From: Planctomycetota bacterium
Lineage (GTDB): Bacteria; Planctomycetota; UBA1135; JACQFD01
Length of the DNA: 47,347 nt
NCBI GenBank assembly: GCA_016792805.1
Contig: JAEUHX010000050.1
Location: forward strand, 1-47,347
Direction of reading: 5' to 3'
The stretch's first letter is position 1; every line of letters begins with the position of its first letter. Under the pieces are notes generated by a model, which was given only the letters and a program-made list of their open reading frames with translations, was not told where the DNA came from and did not search any database. Position numbers and translations under genes: made by a program. Positions 9,318 through 18,176 of this stretch are shown one piece after another.

Positions 9318-10094
9318 ATGAATCGATACCGTGTCGCGGGTCTTTTATTGAGTTTTTCATTGGTATCCCTCGGGGCCTGCGTGTCCCGTTCTGCCTACGA
9401 CAAGGAGCGCGAGGAGCGCGAAGTCGCGGTCCAGAAGTGGCAAGAGCTGTCGCGTTACCAGTCGGAGCTTGAGAGCGAACGCCGTGCGCTCAAGCACGAG
9501 GTCGATCAGCTCCGCCTTCTCGTCGACGAGAAGACCAAGAACGTGGCCGACGCCCATGCTGACCGCACGCGGTACCGCGAGAAGCTCGAGGAACTCGAGC
9601 GCAAGCTCGGCGCATTCGGCGCGAACAGCGGCGGCGACGTCGATGTGTATCAGACGGCCGAGGGCACGGTCGTCGAAATCAAAGAAGGCGTTTTGTTTGA
9701 TTCCGGCAAGAAGGCGATCAAAGCAAAGGGACAGGAAATCCTGAATCGCCTCTCGGCTGAGCTCGCGTCGTCGGGCTACGACATCCGCGTTGACGGCCAC
9801 ACCGACTCCGACCCGGTGGTGAAGCACGCGAAGGAGTATCCCTACGGCAATCTTCAGCTTTCCGTCGAACGCGCGCTCGAGGTGGCCCACTTCCTGAGCA
9901 AGACGGCTTCGTTGCCGATCCCCGAGGGGCGGCTTCATGTCTCCGGCTTTGGCCCCAACAAGCCACGGGTCGAGGGAACAAGCGCCGATGCGAAGCAAAA
10001 GAACCGGCGCGTCGACCTCGTGATTCTCAAGGGGGCGCTAAGCATTGAGAAGGCCGCTGCGGTGGAAGCGGCCGGAAGCAACAACTCGAAGTGA
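9318..10094 (+). CDS. OmpA-family peptidoglycan-binding lipoprotein
   Basis: 258 residues. A lipoprotein signal peptide ends at LGAC (Cys at about 21), followed by a coiled coil rich in Glu/Arg/Lys (about 28-95) and a C-terminal OmpA/MotB domain (about 115-240) with GVLFDSGKKAI, RVDGHTDSD and the closing KNRRVDLVI. The Asp and Arg of these last motifs bind meso-diaminopimelate in the known family. It should sit in the outer membrane and tie it to peptidoglycan like Pal or YiaD-type proteins. It lies alone between two hairpins (9064 and 10153), suggesting a single-gene transcript. No Tol genes are adjacent, so I do not name it pal. Confidence 0.88.
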   Translation: MNRYRVAGLLLSFSLVSLGACVSRSAYDKEREEREVAVQKWQELSRYQSELESERRALKHEVDQLRLLVDEKTKNVADAHADRTRYREKLEELERKLGAFGANSGGDVDVYQTAEGTVVEIKEGVLFDSGKKAIKAKGQEILNRLSAELASSGYDIRVDGHTDSDPVVKHAKEYPYGNLQLSVERALEVAHFLSKTASLPIPEGRLHVSGFGPNKPRVEGTSADAKQKNRRVDLVILKGALSIEKAAAVEAAGSNNSK

Positions 10095-10152
10095 GGGTGC
10101 GGCGCGAGGCCGGAGCGGCTCGCGCAGCGATTCCGAGCGCTCGAGAAATGCG

Positions 10153-10198
10153 CGCGACCCCGCGAACGCGAGAGGCTTTTGTGGGGTCGCGTCGTTTT
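10153..10198 (+). terminator. Rho-independent-like terminator after the OmpA-type gene
   Basis: Nine base pairs (10153-10161 with 10183-10191) close a 21-nt loop and are followed by TCGTTTTA. It lies 59 nt after the upstream stop codon. Because it ends at 10198, an ATG at 10199 would have no room for a ribosome binding site on a transcript beginning after the hairpin; this is part of the reason for placing the next gene's start at 10238. Confidence 0.55.
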
Positions 10199-10237
10199 AT
10201 GGAAATCGCCATCAGGCGGGTCTTGCGATTTCCCTCG

Positions 10238-11131
10238 ATGCGCTGTCCTCGCGCGGCGCTCGCATTGGCGGCCGTCGCAACGGTGCTGGGCGGGTGCAAC
10301 TCCCAAGGGACTCCCGAAGGGGCCGATCTCTTCGCGGGGCTCGTGCTGGTGCCCACGCCGGGGGCCGAGGAGGACGCGTTCTTTCTCGAAGCCACCGAGG
10401 TTACGAACGCTCAGTTTGCACAATTCCTTGCGGCGCAGCGATACGCCGTGGACGACACGGAGTTTCTCCGGCACTGGCGCGAAGGGGCAGTCACCCCGGA
10501 CGCGGAGCGCCCCATCTCCATCGACCGCAAGCCGCAGTCCGGGACTGAGTCGTACCCCGTCGTTTATGTGAGTTTTGAGGACGCGCGTGCCTTCGCCCAG
10601 TGGTCCGGAATGCGCCTGCCTCGATCGCGCGAATGGGACCTCGCCGCGGCCTACGGCGCCGAGACCGATTATCCGTGGGGATTGTGGCAATCTGGGCGCG
10701 CCAACACCCTGGAGCTCGGGCTCGGCCATACGACGCCTGTCGGGTTCTTTCAAAACGGCGCGTCGCCGCTCGGATTGTATGATCTCCAGGGGAATGTTGC
10801 AGAATGGTGCGAGACGGAGGACACGCCCGTCGTGAAGGGAGGGTCGTTTCGCTACTACGGGTCCGGGGTTCGCACCGTCGAGCAAGATCGCAAGCCCGCT
10901 GCCGCGTCTCGCCACGATGACATCGGCTTTCGACGCGCAGCCGATGCTCTGCCGCTTCTGGCGAAGCGCTGCCTCGCGAGCGGTGTGGCCGAAGCGTCTC
11001 GTGCTGCGAGCCTTCGCACACTTGCACGTCGAGGGGGCCTCGCGGCACGTGCGGTTTTATTGCGTTTCGCGCAGCTCTATCCGGAAGCTCACATGATGGT
11101 GGAAGACGCCATCCGCGCCGCGGGCCGCTGA
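10238..11131 (+). CDS. Formylglycine-generating-enzyme-like (SUMF1 domain) lipoprotein
   Basis: 297 residues from ATG 10238. The signal peptide MRCPRAALALAAVATVLGGC ends in a lipobox. The rest matches the FGE-sulfatase/SUMF1 fold: LVLVPTPG, FFLEATEVTNAQFAQFL, YPVVYVSFEDARAFAQWSG, MRLPRSREWDLAAAYG, PLGLYDLQGNVAEWC, VVKGGSFRYYG and IGFRRA. Many such exported proteins are not sulfatase-activating enzymes but binding or scaffold proteins. The catalytic Cys pair of true FGE is not evident, so I would not call it an enzyme. Longer starts at 10199 or 10091 are possible. rsmA begins 8 nt downstream. Confidence 0.82.
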   Translation: MRCPRAALALAAVATVLGGCNSQGTPEGADLFAGLVLVPTPGAEEDAFFLEATEVTNAQFAQFLAAQRYAVDDTEFLRHWREGAVTPDAERPISIDRKPQSGTESYPVVYVSFEDARAFAQWSGMRLPRSREWDLAAAYGAETDYPWGLWQSGRANTLELGLGHTTPVGFFQNGASPLGLYDLQGNVAEWCETEDTPVVKGGSFRYYGSGVRTVEQDRKPAAASRHDDIGFRRAADALPLLAKRCLASGVAEASRAASLRTLARRGGLAARAVLLRFAQLYPEAHMMVEDAIRAAGR

Positions 11132-11139
11132 TCCTTTTT

Positions 11140-12018
11140 GTGGCTTCCACGTACGACGACTGGGCTGCGCTCCGGGCTGCACTCGAGAAAGTCGGCTTCT
11201 CTCCGACGCGCGCCCTTGGTCAGAACTTCCTCGTCGACTCGAACCTCCTCGATGCGATCGCTCGTGACGCCGCGATCGAGCCGACCGAACGCGTCGTCGA
11301 GATCGGGCCCGGACCCGGCTGGCTCACCCGGCGTCTCGCGCAGCGCGCCGCCCACGTCACAGCCTTCGAGCTCGACGAACGGATCGTGGAGTACCTGCGC
11401 GACGAGCTTGAGGGGATGCAGAACGTGGAGGTCGTCTCCGGCGACGCATTGGGCGGCAGCAAGCGAGGGCTCCACCCGCGGCTTCGGGAGGAGCTTCAGC
11501 GTGGCTGCGTGTTGGTGGCAAACCTTCCCTACGGGATCGCCTCTGCGCTGCTTGCGAACCTGGCGCGCCACAATCCGCCGCCGCGACGATCTGTGGTCAT
11601 GGTTCAGAGAGAGGTGGCCGACCGGCTTTGCGCCCAGCCGGCGACTGGCGATTTTGGCGCGCTCACAGTCGCGGTGCGGGCGACGCTCACCGTAGAGCGG
11701 CTTCGCGAGCTGTCGCCGTCGGTTTTCAGGCCTCGCCCCAAAGTGCATTCAACGGTCCTTCGTCTCGCACCGATGGGGCGAGAACTGCGGGATGACCAAT
11801 GGGAACGCCTCGATCGCGTGCTCCGCGTTGCGTTCGGCGAACGGCGCAAGCAGCTTGCTCCGCGGCTCTCGGCGGCGGCTCCTCCGCACGCGCCTGTGGC
11901 AGCGTGGCTCGTGGAGCTTGGAGTGCCAGCAGGCGTGCGGGGCGAAGCGCTCTCGGTCGAGCAGTTGCTCGCGCTTGCGGAGAGGCTTGGCGAGCGCCCC
12001 CGCGAGCCGGGCCGCTGA
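11140..12018 (+). CDS. rsmA: 16S rRNA dimethyladenosine transferase RsmA (KsgA)
   Basis: 292 residues. RsmA transfers four methyl groups from S-adenosylmethionine to two adjacent adenines in helix 45 of 16S rRNA during 30S maturation. Recognised by RALGQNFLVDSNLLDAI, the SAM-binding VEIGPGPGWLTRRLA, AFELDERIVEYL, VVSGDAL and the catalytic motif NLPYGIAS (starting at Asn128), then RPRPKVHSTVLRL. The motif IV position after Tyr is Gly rather than the more common Asn or Ser, an acceptable variant. The start is GTG 11140, inside the sequence TTTTTGTGG. It is 8 nt after the FGE-like gene and 78 nt before dnaG. Confidence 0.93.
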   Translation: MASTYDDWAALRAALEKVGFSPTRALGQNFLVDSNLLDAIARDAAIEPTERVVEIGPGPGWLTRRLAQRAAHVTAFELDERIVEYLRDELEGMQNVEVVSGDALGGSKRGLHPRLREELQRGCVLVANLPYGIASALLANLARHNPPPRRSVVMVQREVADRLCAQPATGDFGALTVAVRATLTVERLRELSPSVFRPRPKVHSTVLRLAPMGRELRDDQWERLDRVLRVAFGERRKQLAPRLSAAAPPHAPVAAWLVELGVPAGVRGEALSVEQLLALAERLGERPREPGR

Positions 12019-12096
12019 GTTCAGACGGCTTCACAGAAGTCAGATTTGTGGTAAAGAGCGACGCGCAAGCCGGCGCATGCCGCGGCTTCAGCGACT

Positions 12097-14031
12097 ATGG
12101 CCACCTTCGACCCCGATGTTGACCGCGTGCGACGTTCCACCGACATGGTGGAACTGGTCAATAGCTACGTGCCGCTTCGGCCGTCGGGGCGCAATTTCAA
12201 GGGGCTCTGCCCATTCCACGAGGAAAAGACACCGTCATTTTATGTGTGGCCCGAGAGCCAGCTCTTCAAGTGCTTCGGCTGCAACACGGCCGGAGATTGC
12301 TACTCTTTTGTCATGAAGCGAGAGCGCCTCGGATTTCGCGAGGCACTCGAACTGCTGGCCGACCGAGCCGGAATTGAGCTCACAAAAAAGGCGGCGCACA
12401 TCGGCTCGGGCCCTGCAAAGCGGGCGCTCTACGAGTGCCTCGACGCGGCAGCGAAATACTTTGCATTGCTGCTGGAACGCGCGCGCCCGGAGATCCTCGA
12501 GTCGCTCGATCGCCGCGGCATCCATGCCGAAGTCCGGCGCGAGTGGCAGCTCGGCCTCGCACCATCCGGCTGGCACTCGTTGCTCGACGAGCTTCGCCGC
12601 CGCGGTCTGAGTGAAGATGCCATGGTCGCTGCCGGGCTCGTGCAGAGGGCGGACGGAGGCCGCCTCTACGATCGCTTCCGCGACAGGATCACTTTCCCGA
12701 TCCGAGACGCCGTCGGAAGGGTGATCGCCTTCGGTGCGAGACTCCTTCCCGGAGTGAAGGAAGGGGCTGAGCACGGACCCAAGTACCTCAATTCTCCGGA
12801 AGGCGAGCTCTTCTCGAAGCGGCACATTCTTTACGGCTTGGACCGCCTGCGAGGAGCCCATGCGGCGCTTGCCGCTGGAAGCTCTGTCGTTGTGATGGAG
12901 GGTTACACCGATGTGATCCTCGCCCATGAGGCAGGGATGAAGACTGCCGTCGCGACGCTGGGGACCTCACTCGGTCCGGAGCACGCAAAGCTCCTGCGTC
13001 GTTACTCTTCCAAAGTGTTACTTCTGTACGACGGCGATGAAGCGGGGCTCAAAGCGTCGGAGCGCGGAACAGGAATCCTGCTTTCCGAAGGGTTGGATGT
13101 AAGAATTGCGGAGCTTCCCGATCATTTGGATCCGGCCGACTACGTTCTAGCCCATGGCGGCGAGGCGTTCCTGTCGACGGTCGGCGGGGGAGTTCCCCTG
13201 GTGCAGTTTCTGACATCGCGAATCTCTCGCCGCCTCCCTGCCGGCAGCACAACGGCGGCGGAGCGTGTTCGTGCCGCCGATGAAGTGCTTCAGACGATCG
13301 CCCGCGTCCCGTCGGCTCCCGAGCGCAGCATTCTCATTCGTGAGGTGGCCGCCGCGTTCTATCTCCAGGAGACCGCAGTTGCGCAGCGCGTCGAGGATAT
13401 GTTGCGGCAGAAGGCCGCGGATCAGAGCTTTCGGCGATTCGCGCAAGGAGACCCGCCCGCTTCCGATCAATCCTCGTTGGAGCCTCGGATTGGAGGGCGC
13501 CCGATGGCTTCCGGTGGTGAAAGCGGAGCCGCGCCGTTGGACCGCCGCGATCGCATTGCGGCGGAAGAGCTTTTGGGGGGGCTTTTGCGTGATCCGAGCC
13601 TCCTCGCGCTCGTGCGAGAGGCAAGATTCCAGCCGAGCCAGATTTCATTTCTCGGGTATAATCATCTGCTCGAGACAGCCCTCGAGTGCTCTGAACAGGG
13701 CTTGGATGCGGACGTGCAGACGGTCACGCTTCGACTTGGAGCGTCGCCGCTACGGGATGTTCCCGCCTCGCTTTGGGCCAGCGCACCCGAAGATGCCGAG
13801 CGAGCTGTTTCAAAAGCTCTTGCGTACTTCCATCGCCGCGAAGCTGAGAAACGGATTGCAACGATCAAGGAGGAACTCCATCGGGCCGAGGCCATGGGTG
13901 AACTCACCCAAGCGGCGCGGCTTCGAACGGAGCTCCTTTCCTGGCACCGCGCCTATCGCCGGGGGGCCGGAAACCCCGCCCACGGTGAACCAGGCGAAGG
14001 GGCCGACTCCGCATCCCAAGGAGTTGCGTGA
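12097..14031 (+). CDS. dnaG: DNA primase DnaG
   Basis: 644 residues. DnaG makes the RNA primers for lagging-strand synthesis. The N-terminal CHC2 zinc domain shows [13 protein letters not shown] and [10 protein letters not shown]. The catalytic core carries the RNA-polymerase domain ([28 protein letters not shown]) and the Toprim segment [17 protein letters not shown] with LLYDGDEAG. The C-terminal helicase-binding region (from about [17 protein letters not shown]) is present. ATG 12097 places the zinc domain at the usual distance. It precedes rpoD, the classic macromolecular-synthesis gene order, though rpsU is absent. Confidence 0.95.
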   Translation: MATFDPDVDRVRRSTDMVELVNSYVPLRPSGRNFKGLCPFHEEKTPSFYVWPESQLFKCFGCNTAGDCYSFVMKRERLGFREALELLADRAGIELTKKAAHIGSGPAKRALYECLDAAAKYFALLLERARPEILESLDRRGIHAEVRREWQLGLAPSGWHSLLDELRRRGLSEDAMVAAGLVQRADGGRLYDRFRDRITFPIRDAVGRVIAFGARLLPGVKEGAEHGPKYLNSPEGELFSKRHILYGLDRLRGAHAALAAGSSVVVMEGYTDVILAHEAGMKTAVATLGTSLGPEHAKLLRRYSSKVLLLYDGDEAGLKASERGTGILLSEGLDVRIAELPDHLDPADYVLAHGGEAFLSTVGGGVPLVQFLTSRISRRLPAGSTTAAERVRAADEVLQTIARVPSAPERSILIREVAAAFYLQETAVAQRVEDMLRQKAADQSFRRFAQGDPPASDQSSLEPRIGGRPMASGGESGAAPLDRRDRIAAEELLGGLLRDPSLLALVREARFQPSQISFLGYNHLLETALECSEQGLDADVQTVTLRLGASPLRDVPASLWASAPEDAERAVSKALAYFHRREAEKRIATIKEELHRAEAMGELTQAARLRTELLSWHRAYRRGAGNPAHGEPGEGADSASQGVA

Positions 14032-14342
14032 TTGACTCACGCGACGACGTATCCCGCGCTTCCTTCCCTCTCGCTCGCCACTCCCCCAGCTCGCCAGCCG
14101 CTCGCCTCGCCGCACACTTTCAAAATCCACGTCTCTGCTCTATGGAGTGGGCCTCCCCATCGGCGGCCCGCACGTACCGCCCGCCACCGTCCGCTCTCCG
14201 GCCGCTTCCACTCTTCCGCACCGTCGACCTGCTCGCGTCGGAACCGCGCTCCTCGCGACTCTTTCGGAAGCGCCCCTCGGGGTTTATCCACGAGTCGGAC
14301 TCGCGGTGGCATTCCGCCTCGTTTGTATCGATCCCCGCATTG
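14032..14342 (+). other. Intergenic region between dnaG and rpoD
   Basis: 311 nt. The rpoD frame remains open across it back to a GTG at 14028 overlapping the dnaG stop, but the implied peptide is Ser/Arg/Pro-rich without motif and I treat it as untranslated leader. I see no convincing -35/-10 pair and no strong ribosome binding site before ATG 14343. It may hold the rpoD promoter. Confidence 0.4.
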
Positions 14343-17165
14343 ATGACTCGAAAGTCCTCGAAATCTCCGGAAGCGGAACCGACCAAGTCGGCCGCTTCGA
14401 CGGCTGAATCCAAAAAGGCGAAAGGCTCCTCGGCTGCCAAGAATAGCGCAGCAGCGAGGGGAGACAGTCCTGCTCGAGCGGAAGCATCGGCTCGGGCGGA
14501 GGCTGCCCATCGCTCGGAGCATGCCCACGGCGCGCCGTTGGAATCGGAACCTCGACAGGTCCACCACACGGCTTCGTCGCAGCCGATTTCGTCGACTGCG
14601 ACGTTAGCCCCCCATGGGTCGGAAGCCGACTCGGGCAGTGCTGGGAACGTTGAGTCGAGCGCCTCCGATGGAGCCGCAGGCGACCTCCATCCGGCGCTTC
14701 GAAAGGGCGACAAAAAGTCCGCAAGTGCGGAGAAGGCGCCGAAGAGAGTTGCGGTCGCTCCCTCCGAGCGCACGAGTGCCGCCCCGGAGCCTGGGAGTTC
14801 CGATGCGCCCGCTGGTGCCCCGAAGAGTGGCAAATCGAAATCGAAGTCGAAGCCCTCTGAGGCGAAACCGGCCGCGGATCTCGCCGCCGCGACTTCGAAT
14901 GGCGTCGGCGCTTCGACAAGTTCGTCGCTGAAGTCCGAAGGCGCGGCTTTGGCGGAGGGTGCAGACGCCGCAAAGCACCCCGGAAGCAATAAAAAGAGCG
15001 GCGCCGCCAAGCGTGCAGATTCTCCGAAGATTGCCACATCTCCCAAGACCACGGCGGCGTCCAAAAACGCCAGCATGGCGGCCCATGGGGAGGCTTCCAA
15101 GGAACCCCACGGGACTGAGGCGGGAGCCGCGGAAGCCGGAGCCCACGGTCCCACCGCGCGGTTGTCCCATGACAAGCCCAGCGCCGAAGGCAAGACCTCT
15201 CAGGAGAATCGGGGCGCCGCGGAGAAGGGCCACGACGGCGACGGCGTGACTAAGGACCACTCCGCAAAAGAGGCTGCAAAGGAGCCCACCGCGCTGGCGA
15301 CGGCAAAGGCAAGCGGGAGATCCCACAAATCTTCCGGCTCCAAGGACTCGGGGCTCAAGGCGGCGCGCAACAAGGACTCGCAGGGCAAGGATCCGTCGGG
15401 CGAGAAGCCCGGGGCCAAGGATGCTGCGGCGAAGGACGCCGCCGCCGAATCCGGAAAAGCTTACAAAGCTGCCGACCCGCGATTTCAGCCGCTGCTGGAT
15501 GCCGCCCGCAAGAAGTCGGGGCGCATTTCGTACGCCGACGTGAATGCACTTCTCGGTGAGGAGTTCCTCGAGCCGGAGCGCATCGAGGATCTTTTCACCG
15601 AACTCGAGCGTCATGGCATCAAGGTCGTCGACGAGGCGGGCGTGGAGCTCGATGCCTCGGAATCGGAGGATCTCGGCGGAGCCTCGATCAAGGAACTCGA
15701 GATCTTCGAGAACGCCGCGCGTACCGAGAAAATTGATGATCCTGTGCGCATGTATCTCACCCAGATGGGTGAGATTCCGCTGCTCACGAGGGATCAAGAG
15801 ATCTCTCTGGCTCGCGCCATCGAGGTGACGCGCCGCGAGTTCCGGCGGACGATCCTGGCCTCGGGTTTTGCCATCGCCTCGGCGATCCGGATTCTTGAAG
15901 ACGTGCAGAGCGGCGAGCTGGCTTTCGACCGAACGTTGAAGGTCAATCCCAACGGCACCACCGTCGGCGTGGGCGGCATGCTTGCCAACTCCGGCGGCGA
16001 GAGCGGCGAGCTCGGCAAGAATGACCTGGCTCTGCGGCTCAAGCAGAACCTCGACACGCTCAAGACGGTCTACGGCGCGGCGCGCGAGGATTTCCGGAAG
16101 TGCGTCGCGGGCGAAGTGAAGGGGCGCGAGCTGAAGGCCACACTTCGGCGCGTCTCGGCGCGCCGCCGCGCCTGCGTCAGTCTGATCGAAGAGTTGCATC
16201 TTCAAGTCAAGAAGGTGCGACCTCTGATCGATTTGTGCGAGGCGAAGCATGCCGAGCTGCATGCCCTCGAGCGAAAAGTGAACAGCAAAGGCGTCAAGGG
16301 GCAGCGCGACGCCGCTTCGCGGGAACTCCGCGAGCGTTATGAGCAGTTCTGCGCCGATGCGCTGGAATTGCCGCGTCATCTGCAGTGCCGCCTGCAGTGG
16401 GTTCACCGGGTCTACGCCTCGTACGAAGAAGCCAAGAAAGATCTTTCGTCGGGCAACCTCCGCCTCGTGGTTTCGATCGCGAAGAAGTATCGCAACCGCG
16501 GCCTCTCCTTCCTCGACCTCATCCAGGAAGGCAACACCGGCCTGATGAAGGCCGTGGAAAAGTACGAATACCGTCGAGGCTACAAATTCTCGACCTATGC
16601 CACGTGGTGGATCCGTCAGGCCATCACGCGCTCGATCGCCGACCAGGCGCGAACCATTCGCATCCCGGTCCACATGATCGAGACGATGAGCAAGCTTCGA
16701 AACGTCTCGAAGAAGCTCCTCCAGACGAAGGGCCGTGAACCTACGGTCGAGGAGATCGCCGAGGCCACCGGCATCTCGGTCGAGGAGGCGAAGCGGGTGA
16801 TGAAGATTAGTAAACACCCGATTTCGCTCGATCGTCCGATCGGCGACAGCGACGACTCGTACTTCGGCGACTTCATTGAAGATGAGTCGGCGGAGAACCC
16901 CGTCCAGGCTGCCGCCCACGAGATGCTCAAAGAGCGGATCGACGATGTCCTCAACTCGCTGACCTTCCGCGAGCGCGAGATTCTGAAGCTTCGCTACGGA
17001 ATCGGCGACGGGTATACCTACACTCTCGAGGAAGTCGGGCGCATCTTCCGTGTCACGCGGGAGCGCGTCCGGCAGATCGAGGCGAAAGCGGTCCGCAAAC
17101 TTCAGCATCCCATCCGGGCCCGCAAGCTCGCCTGCTTCCTCGACGGCACCGCTGCGGATATGTAA
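14343..17165 (+). CDS. rpoD: Primary sigma factor RpoD (sigma-70 group 1) with long N-terminal extension
   Basis: 940 residues from ATG 14343. Region 1.1 begins near residue 375 ([20 protein letters not shown]), then region 1.2 ([21 protein letters not shown]), a non-conserved region, region 2 ([51 protein letters not shown]), region 3 ([14 protein letters not shown]) and region 4 ([15 protein letters not shown], the helix-turn-helix [19 protein letters not shown]). All promoter-contacting motifs are intact, so this is the housekeeping factor. The first 370 or so residues are Ala/Lys/Ser/Gly/Glu low-complexity sequence, far beyond the usual length and probably disordered. GTG 14028 would give 1045 residues; I consider it less likely. 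Confidence 0.95.
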   Translation: MTRKSSKSPEAEPTKSAASTAESKKAKGSSAAKNSAAARGDSPARAEASARAEAAHRSEHAHGAPLESEPRQVHHTASSQPISSTATLAPHGSEADSGSAGNVESSASDGAAGDLHPALRKGDKKSASAEKAPKRVAVAPSERTSAAPEPGSSDAPAGAPKSGKSKSKSKPSEAKPAADLAAATSNGVGASTSSSLKSEGAALAEGADAAKHPGSNKKSGAAKRADSPKIATSPKTTAASKNASMAAHGEASKEPHGTEAGAAEAGAHGPTARLSHDKPSAEGKTSQENRGAAEKGHDGDGVTKDHSAKEAAKEPTALATAKASGRSHKSSGSKDSGLKAARNKDSQGKDPSGEKPGAKDAAAKDAAAESGKAYKAADPRFQPLLDAARKKSGRISYADVNALLGEEFLEPERIEDLFTELERHGIKVVDEAGVELDASESEDLGGASIKELEIFENAARTEKIDDPVRMYLTQMGEIPLLTRDQEISLARAIEVTRREFRRTILASGFAIASAIRILEDVQSGELAFDRTLKVNPNGTTVGVGGMLANSGGESGELGKNDLALRLKQNLDTLKTVYGAAREDFRKCVAGEVKGRELKATLRRVSARRRACVSLIEELHLQVKKVRPLIDLCEAKHAELHALERKVNSKGVKGQRDAASRELRERYEQFCADALELPRHLQCRLQWVHRVYASYEEAKKDLSSGNLRLVVSIAKKYRNRGLSFLDLIQEGNTGLMKAVEKYEYRRGYKFSTYATWWIRQAITRSIADQARTIRIPVHMIETMSKLRNVSKKLLQTKGREPTVEEIAEATGISVEEAKRVMKISKHPISLDRPIGDSDDSYFGDFIEDESAENPVQAAAHEMLKERIDDVLNSLTFREREILKLRYGIGDGYTYTLEEVGRIFRVTRERVRQIEAKAVRKLQHPIRARKLACFLDGTAADM

Positions 17166-17287
17166 TGTGAATCTCGGCGCTCGCCGGAGTCTGCACAGAT
17201 CGGATTCATTACTAATTCGATTTGTTGCTCATCCAGGCGACTGCCGCGGTTCGAAGCAACCGATTCGCGCTCTCCACGCACGAGCGC

Positions 17288-17306
17288 GAATCGGCTGCGC
17301 CGATTC
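17288..17306 (+). terminator. Small hairpin in the rpoD-zinc ribbon gap
   Basis: A perfect 7-bp stem (17288-17294 with 17300-17306) and 5-nt loop, 123 nt after the rpoD stop. No T-run follows, so its role as terminator is uncertain. The 238-nt gap has several GATTC/GAATC words around it but nothing else that I can name. Confidence 0.25.
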
Positions 17307-17403
17307 CCTATCGGAATCTTCTGATTCATCGACCCCGAGCCGTTCCCGGGCGGCTTGGACGCTCGTCCCATTCTCCCACTCTCCGGCCTGAGCTCACGGA
17401 TCC

Positions 17404-18108
17404 ATGGCGGAACTGCTGAAGACGCTTCGCGATCTTCAAGACACGGATACCAAGCGCGCCCGATGTGAGCGCGACCTCCAGAGAATCCCCAAGGAGCTCC
17501 AGCAACGGACCTCGGAGGTGGACGCCGTGCGCATGCGGCTCGAACGGGGCCGAGAGGAAGTGAAACGGCTTCGAGCGGAGGAGAAGAACATGGAGCTCGA
17601 GATTCGCTCGCGAAACGAGAAGCTCGAGAAGCTCACCATTCAGTCCAACATGGCGCGCGACAGCGCGACGCTGCTGGCGACGAACCACCAGATACAAACG
17701 TTGAAGGGGGAGAATGCGCGGGCCGAAGACCGCGCCCTCGGGCTGGTCGATCGCATCGAACAGGCGGAGAAGGTCTTCCCGACCCTGGAAGCGCAGGTCG
17801 CTGCCCAGATGAAGGAGCTCGAGAAGTTCTCGTCGGCCTGCACGACCGAGATGGACCGGGTCAAGGCGGAACTCGCCGAGTTGCAACAGAAACGGCAAGC
17901 GCTCGCTTCGACGGTGCCCGCCGACGTGCTCGATACTTACCAAAAGATGCTCGCGGCGCGGGAGGGCATCGCCGTATGCGCCGTCGATGTGGATTGCTGC
18001 TCCGGCTGCTCGATGAGTGTGCCTCCCAACGATCTCAGCAAGATCCGAGCGGCCAAGGAGATTGTGCGGTGCAAATCGTGCGGCCGAATTCTCTACGCCG
18101 AGGGCTAG
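17404..18108 (+). CDS. C4-type zinc ribbon coiled-coil protein
   Basis: 234 residues. Residues 1-185 are a long antiparallel-type coiled coil (LKTLRDLQDTDTKRARCERD to ELAELQQKRQAL). The C-terminal 45 residues form a zinc ribbon with two Cys pairs (CCSGCSM and VRCKSCGRILY). This architecture is the zf-RING_7 / CT398-like family, found in most bacteria. The chlamydial member binds sigma-54 and the type III apparatus, but a general role is not settled. Position right after rpoD is suggestive of a transcription-linked role, which is inference. ATG 17404 is well placed for the first heptads. Confidence 0.88.
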   Translation: MAELLKTLRDLQDTDTKRARCERDLQRIPKELQQRTSEVDAVRMRLERGREEVKRLRAEEKNMELEIRSRNEKLEKLTIQSNMARDSATLLATNHQIQTLKGENARAEDRALGLVDRIEQAEKVFPTLEAQVAAQMKELEKFSSACTTEMDRVKAELAELQQKRQALASTVPADVLDTYQKMLAAREGIAVCAVDVDCCSGCSMSVPPNDLSKIRAAKEIVRCKSCGRILYAEG

Positions 18109-18176
18109 CCGCGACGGGAGAGCGCGGCGCCTGCGGATCTCCCGTACTCCTGGATTCTTACGATTCGCGATGATCC

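Noticed and set aside
10091..10237. Earlier starts for the FGE-like lipoprotein (10091, 10199)
   Set aside because: They run through a likely terminator and would lengthen the signal peptide n-region; ATG 10238 gives a compact lipoprotein signal.
14028..14342. Upstream GTG start giving a 1045-residue RpoD overlapping dnaG
   Set aside because: The extra 105 residues are Ser/Arg/Pro-rich without features, and ATG 14343 begins a coherent Lys/Ala/Ser-rich region. It cannot be excluded.
14604..17108. 834-codon minus-strand open frame opposite rpoD
   Set aside because: Shadow frame; composition without domains, while the plus strand encodes a complete sigma factor.
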